64,000 nucleotides of DNA from GWB1-38-13 sp964488535. Its GTDB lineage: Bacteria > Patescibacteriota > Microgenomatia > UBA8517. The notes under the pieces are model-generated. The model made no database searches. It was not told where the DNA came from and saw only the letters and a program-made list of their open reading frames with translations. Numbering within the stretch: the stretch's first letter is position 1; each line of letters starts with the position of its first letter. Shown here piece after piece: positions 60,187 through 64,000 of the stretch. The stretch covers positions 1 through 64,000 of the forward strand of contig CAZAUT010000003.1 in the NCBI GenBank assembly GCA_964488535.1, given 5' to 3'. The translations under genes and the position numbers were made by a program.

Positions 60187-61269
60187 TCATTTCCCATTGA
60201 CTGCATCATAAACAATTTTTGACAATTCTGCAAATGCCTTGTCTGCTTCGTCTAGATCGGCATCTTTGCTCATAATCACAACAATATAGGGATTGTCTGC
60301 ATATACAATTCCTGCATCATTGACCACTCCCGTTTCCCTACCGTATTTGTGGGCAATTTTAATTTTCGAAGGTAATCCCGCCGGAAGATGGTTTTCATAC
60401 TTCGTATCCGTCAAATACGACAGTAGTTCGGTGGTATTTTTGTTGTTTAACAATTTACCTTCCCACAATTTTCGGAAAAATAACCCCACATCATAAGGTG
60501 TTGTTTCATTTGTATCGACACTCGTATCAACCATACCAATATCATTAATTATTTCGTTCACTCTTTCCTCACCTAAAATTTTTACGCAAATATTAAAGGC
60601 TGTGTTGTCCGACTCCTTACCCATCAAACGGATTAGTTCGCGGTAAGAAAGTTCGTACCCTGCCGGTTTATAATAAAGTGAACCTGACCCTTCAGCTTTA
60701 TCTTCCTTTTTCAATTTATATAACGTTTTTAAATCCAGATTTTGTCTCTCTTCCTCGATATACATTCCTGCCATGACCGGAAGTTTTATCAGCGAAGCTG
60801 CCTGAAACATCTCTTTTTCTCTTACTCCGAATTCATAAGAATCGTTGCCGTCTAAAACATAAACAAAAAGTCCGTATTCTCCCTGAAGCGGATCGGTATG
60901 TTTTATAAATTCTTCAACTGCACGGACGGATATGTTTTTTTCATTCCTCTTTCCGATTTCCACTGTCCTTTTTACCGATAAATCAATTTTGGGAAGTTTC
61001 AGGGCAAAGGGATTGTTTACCAATAATCCGCGTGAACGCGCAGAAAAATACAAAGACAGCCCAAATGTGAATACTATCAGAAAAAAAATTATTACTCTGT
61101 CAAGTGTTTTCCATGGACGTATAGGCTCCTTTCTCCTCCTTTTATTTTCAGGCTTCAGATCCTTGATTTTTTTTACCTTTAGGTTTTTCTCTTCCTGCTT
61201 TTCTTGCGCACTTTCGTCTTCTTTATTATCTTTAAGCTTAGTATTTTTATTTTTTCCGAATATTCCCAT
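60187..61269 (-). CDS. Class A beta-lactamase-like serine hydrolase, membrane-anchored
   Basis: 360 aa. A Lys/Glu-rich cytoplasmic part, one TM (VIIFFLIVFTFGLSLYFSA), then the serine hydrolase: MFQAASLIKLPVMAGMY (S-x-x-K), LMGKESDNTAFN (SDN), and HKYGRETGVVNDAG in place of the K-T-G box. It may hydrolyse beta-lactams or act as a peptidoglycan peptidase. Convergent with the second PBP. Confidence 0.85.
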   Translation of the reverse strand: MGIFGKNKNTKLKDNKEDESAQEKQEEKNLKVKKIKDLKPENKRRRKEPIRPWKTLDRVIIFFLIVFTFGLSLYFSARSRGLLVNNPFALKLPKIDLSVKRTVEIGKRNEKNISVRAVEEFIKHTDPLQGEYGLFVYVLDGNDSYEFGVREKEMFQAASLIKLPVMAGMYIEEERQNLDLKTLYKLKKEDKAEGSGSLYYKPAGYELSYRELIRLMGKESDNTAFNICVKILGEERVNEIINDIGMVDTSVDTNETTPYDVGLFFRKLWEGKLLNNKNTTELLSYLTDTKYENHLPAGLPSKIKIAHKYGRETGVVNDAGIVYADNPYIVVIMSKDADLDEADKAFAELSKIVYDAVNGK

Positions 61270-61364
61270 AAAGAAATTATATGTTAATTATTAAATTATT
61301 AAATTATTAAATTATTTATGTGATTGTTCCGAAAGTGAAAATTCTCCACACTTCAAGATACATA

Positions 61365-61393
61365 TTGACACACGCTAATTTACAGAATATATT
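61365..61393 (+). promoter_or_regulatory. Promoter of the 61407 gene
   Basis: TTGACA (61365-61370), 17-nt spacer, TATATT (61388-61393), ATG 13 nt later; expected leader about 6-8 nt. Confidence 0.65.
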
Positions 61394-61406
61394 TGTGCCA
61401 ATTACT

Positions 61407-61787
61407 ATGAGTCCATTTTTTGAAATCGAAGGTGATATTAAAACCTATTATGATGACAGCCCGCAGGGAAGTCGCCGGCAAGTGGTTTTAACAAGAAGAT
61501 CCCGATTATATCAAGGTGACGTTGTCGACTTGTTTCAGTTTGAAGGCATTCTCAGACCACAAGTGGCTGCTGTACATGTAGTAGATGATAATAATTTAAA
61601 AATTGTAAGATTCCCAACAGAAGACTTAAGATTAGAAGAAGAAAGTTTGGATATGCAGAACTTTGAAGCTCCAGTGCGACGCGTATTTCCCATTGAAAGA
61701 AGAGTTTCCAGAGAAAGTGTAATACTTACCAATCGGAAAATAACCGAAATTCACGCGGTAATTTACGAAGAAAAAGAAGAAAAATAA
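61407..61787 (+). CDS. Small orphan protein with MSPFFE start (126 aa)
   Basis: N-terminus MSPFFEIEGD resembles MSPLLE/MAPLLE of the genes at 2252 and 12134, though the rest does not align well by eye: beta-rich and Arg-rich (QVVLTRRSRLYQGDVVDLFQ, RVFPIERRVSRESVILTNRK). No TM or signal. The start at 61407 is chosen because upstream in-frame starts lie before or inside the promoter. Confidence 0.55.
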   Translation: MSPFFEIEGDIKTYYDDSPQGSRRQVVLTRRSRLYQGDVVDLFQFEGILRPQVAAVHVVDDNNLKIVRFPTEDLRLEEESLDMQNFEAPVRRVFPIERRVSRESVILTNRKITEIHAVIYEEKEEK

Positions 61788-61848
61788 CAAATACCCCCAT
61801 ATTTCTTCTTTTACCACAAAAAAACTTAATATTAAAAATCGCTTAATT

Positions 61849-62835
61849 TTAGCTTCTGCGGGAGTCCCAAATCTCGGGATTTACCAAGTTCTCCGGCTTT
61901 TCACCGCTAGCGGTTTTGAGTATCGCATCAACCGCCAACTGTCCCATTTTCTCTCTGGCCTCAAAGGTAGCCGAGGCAATATGGGGAGTTAATATTACAT
62001 TCTCCATTCCGATAAGCTCCGGATTAATGTTCGGCTCCGTTTCAAAAACGTCCAAGCCCGCTCCCCCGACCTTACCTTCACGAAGCCCGTCAACAAGCGC
62101 GTGCTCATCAACGATTGGGCCTCGGGCAGTATTAACAATAATAACACCGTGCTTCATTTTTCCGATTGCGTCACGGCCGATCATTCCTCTTGTTTCGTCA
62201 GTTAGGGGAACATGTACGGAAATAAAATCCGATTCGCTATAAAGCCGATCCAAATCCGCAAACTCTATTCCGAATTCTTTCTCTGCTTCTGAGTCGGGAG
62301 ATCTTTTGTTATACAAAACCCTCATATCAAATCCTTTTACTCTTTTGGCAGCCATCGTCCCAATTCTCCCGAGACCGATTATTCCCAACGTCTTTCCCTT
62401 CAACGCACGCCCAAGAAAAATATTAGGTTCCCACCCGCGGTAACTTCCTCTTTTGGTTGACTCGTCCGCCTCGACTATTCTTCTGGCAAGAGATAGCATC
62501 AAAGTTACCGCGTGTTCGGCAACGGCTTCGTTGACTTCGTCGCAAGGGGTATTTGCAATCAAAACATTTCTGTCGGTTGCGTCTTTGACGGTGATATTGT
62601 CAAATCCAACCGCATAATTACTGAATATCTTTACTTGGGGGCCAATTGCATCAATCACATCCCCATTTATCTTATCCGTCAGAAAAGACAAAACCGCATC
62701 CATTCCCCTCGCACGTTCCAGAAACTCCTCCGGTTCCAGAGGTCTGTCATGTTCACAAACATAAACCTCGTTTCCCGAATTTATCAAGCGGTCAAGATGT
62801 GTTCCCGGAAATTTTCTTGAAACAAAAATTCGCAT
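61849..62835 (-). CDS. D-2-hydroxyacid dehydrogenase (glyoxylate reductase/phosphoglycerate dehydrogenase type)
   Basis: 328 aa. NAD-binding TLGIIGLGRIGTMAAKRVKG, catalytic Arg in VNTARGPIVDE, Glu in FETEPNINPE, and His in ILTPHIASAT. The ACT domain of SerA is absent, so a short-chain 2-ketoacid such as glyoxylate or hydroxypyruvate is more likely than committed serine synthesis. Complete. Confidence 0.9.
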   Translation of the reverse strand: MRIFVSRKFPGTHLDRLINSGNEVYVCEHDRPLEPEEFLERARGMDAVLSFLTDKINGDVIDAIGPQVKIFSNYAVGFDNITVKDATDRNVLIANTPCDEVNEAVAEHAVTLMLSLARRIVEADESTKRGSYRGWEPNIFLGRALKGKTLGIIGLGRIGTMAAKRVKGFDMRVLYNKRSPDSEAEKEFGIEFADLDRLYSESDFISVHVPLTDETRGMIGRDAIGKMKHGVIIVNTARGPIVDEHALVDGLREGKVGGAGLDVFETEPNINPELIGMENVILTPHIASATFEAREKMGQLAVDAILKTASGEKPENLVNPEIWDSRRS

Positions 62836-62870
62836 AAAAGTTTATTAAGTTGACTGAGTTAATTAAGAAA

Positions 62871-63233
62871 TTAAGTTGATTTTTTTATTGTCAAGATATT
62901 ACTGTTGATTCCCTTAGCCAAACCACCATATTCATGGTCCATATTTTGAAAATTCACTTTATCAATATATCCTAAACCGAGTGCTATTGACAAGTGGCTT
63001 TGGGTTTCAAAACATTCTCCACGGGGAACATATAACGATCTGACTTTATCCTTATAGTAATATCTTCCATAAGCTTCCGCAATTCCGGCAGTAACTCCGT
63101 TTGCCGAACTTCTAGTTTGACTTATTAAGTTGTATTTTTCTTCTTTTGGATAGGTTGAAGTAATTTTGTAAATTTCTACCTCCAACTCGTATGCCTCCCT
63201 CCAAATATTTAAGTCCCTAAAACTACCAACCAT
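62871..63233 (-). CDS. Four-helix-bundle (S23-type) protein
   Basis: 120 aa: SFRDLNIWREAYELEVEIYK, TRSSANGVTAGIAEAYGRYY, SHLSIALGLGYIDK. More distant from the 22750/27924 pair. 'ttaattaagttgac' type repeats on both sides. Confidence 0.85.
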   Translation of the reverse strand: MVGSFRDLNIWREAYELEVEIYKITSTYPKEEKYNLISQTRSSANGVTAGIAEAYGRYYYKDKVRSLYVPRGECFETQSHLSIALGLGYIDKVNFQNMDHEYGGLAKGINSNILTIKKST

Positions 63234-63329
63234 AAATATTCATTTAGTTAACCAATTATGTAAATCAACTGAAAATCCCAATCTGCTTGTTTTACTTAAT
63301 TTACTTAGTTAACCAATTATCGTAATTAA

Positions 63330-64000
63330 CTATATCTCCCCCACCCCCACCCCGCAACTTCCCGCCCGATCCAGCCATTCTTGCATTTTTTCTTCTGTCA
63401 AAAGACCTTTTTGCGCCCCGACATATCCGATAACCGAGGCGGAATTTACCGTTCCCCATACAAGCGCTTCAGAAATATCCTTCCCCTTAATAAGGGCGGA
63501 AAGACATCCCGAACCAAAAGCGTCTCCAGCCCCCGTTCGCTCGTACGCATCAACCGGCATAACGTCCGATTTAAAATATTTTCCTTCATACTTCGCAAAT
63601 GCGCCATTTGGTCCGTCGGTAATCACTGGTACTTTCGGACCCAAAGAAGACACTCTGTCCAGAAGTTCTTTTTCCTTCCCTCTGCTTTCGTCAAACCCGG
63701 AAATCTTTTCCGCTTCTTCACGATTGATGTAAACCATGTAAGAAATCTCCAAAACATTTTTTATCTTTTCTACACCCGCCCTGATCTGCCGGCTACCCGG
63801 ATTGAATACTACTTTTATATCAGGTTTATCTTTAATGTTTCTGACGATCTTTTCGTAAGTGTCTTCAAAATCACTCCCCATTGAAGTTAAATAAATCCAA
63901 GAGACATTGGGGAACTCAACAGGTAATTGATAATCAATTTCATCTTTATAGGTAAATATTGTTCTTTCTCCCGAATAATTGATTGCCAGTGAATAATTTG
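63330..64000 (-). CDS. PfkB-family carbohydrate kinase (5' end beyond the window)
   Basis: The frame stays open to the right edge, so only the C-terminal ~220 residues are seen. RTGAGDAFGSGCLSALIKG is the PfkB signature 2 with the catalytic Asp; VVFNPGSRQIRAG and MVYINREEAEKI fit ribokinase/adenosine-kinase-like members. Phosphorylates a sugar or nucleoside. An internal Met at 63881 is not the true start. Confidence 0.85.
   Translation of the reverse strand, partial: NYSLAINYSGERTIFTYKDEIDYQLPVEFPNVSWIYLTSMGSDFEDTYEKIVRNIKDKPDIKVVFNPGSRQIRAGVEKIKNVLEISYMVYINREEAEKISGFDESRGKEKELLDRVSSLGPKVPVITDGPNGAFAKYEGKYFKSDVMPVDAYERTGAGDAFGSGCLSALIKGKDISEALVWGTVNSASVIGYVGAQKGLLTEEKMQEWLDRAGSCGVGVGEI

Overview
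This is a low-GC window from what looks like a Candidate Phyla Radiation (Patescibacteria) bacterium, most likely of the Microgenomates type. That placement is inferred from gene content: a one-TM type IV secretion-like ATPase beside a small proline-rich partner, DUF5667 and DUF5654 proteins, six small four-helix-bundle (S23-type) proteins, an archaeal-type ATP-dependent DNA ligase, an expanded class II ribonucleotide reductase set, and a group I intron in a tRNA. TGA is used as a stop, so the code is 11 and not the Gracilibacteria code 25. Most long genes are on the minus strand. Short orphan genes on the plus strand sit between them, each with its own promoter.

Layout. 0-5 kb: a STAND-like ATPase with a winged-helix tail, small orphan proteins, pcm, a Tic20/DUF4870-like membrane protein and a Ca2+/cation antiporter. 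5.5-10.1 kb: a P-type cation ATPase and the ATP-dependent ligase. 10-15.7 kb: S23 protein, Fic protein, NAD(P)HX dehydratase with a truncated copy of its own 5' end, DUF5654, recF. 15.7-25 kb: MBL-fold hydrolase, two GT4-type glycosyltransferases, a GH36-like alpha-galactosidase, mutM, and a PolA-type 5'-3' exonuclease. 25-31.6 kb: ftsH, a tRNA-binding-fold protein, and a T-box-controlled operon GNAT / AstE-like / YbaK-TrpRS fusion. 31.6-34.9 kb: RNA-rich region with ordinary tRNA genes, a tRNA(CAT) holding an IC3-type group I intron, and two loci in which tRNA genes are nested inside the anticodon loops of other tRNA genes; ftsB-like, xerC-like and S23-type genes lie among them. 35-41 kb: truncated UDP-sugar dehydrogenase, T4SS-like ATPase, VapBC. 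41-49.4 kb: cobalamin adenosyltransferase, three tandem class II (B12-dependent) ribonucleotide reductase genes and nrdR, a coherent deoxynucleotide module. 49.7-64 kb: DUF5667, CPBP protease, HEPN-like protein, two class A penicillin-binding proteins flanking three tandem paralogous membrane-anchored proteins, a class A beta-lactamase-like hydrolase, a D-2-hydroxyacid dehydrogenase, and a PfkB kinase cut by the window edge.

Three themes go beyond ordinary annotation. (1) The nested tRNA loci: at 34542-34882 three tRNA genes lie inside one another, each split exactly after anticodon base 36, with complementary arms that extend the host anticodon stem; 31668-31921 repeats this plan for CAT tRNAs in more degraded form. 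(2) Several families of short AT-rich or palindromic repeats fill the intergenic space and have also entered conserved enzymes in frame (pcm, ligase, recF, mutM, nnrD, exonuclease, a glycosyltransferase, PBPs), adding peptides foreign to the families. (3) Orphan plus-strand small genes, including a family starting M-(A/S)-P-(L/F)-(L/F)-E, have strong sigma70-type promoters placed so close to the ATG that the mRNAs should be leaderless or nearly so.
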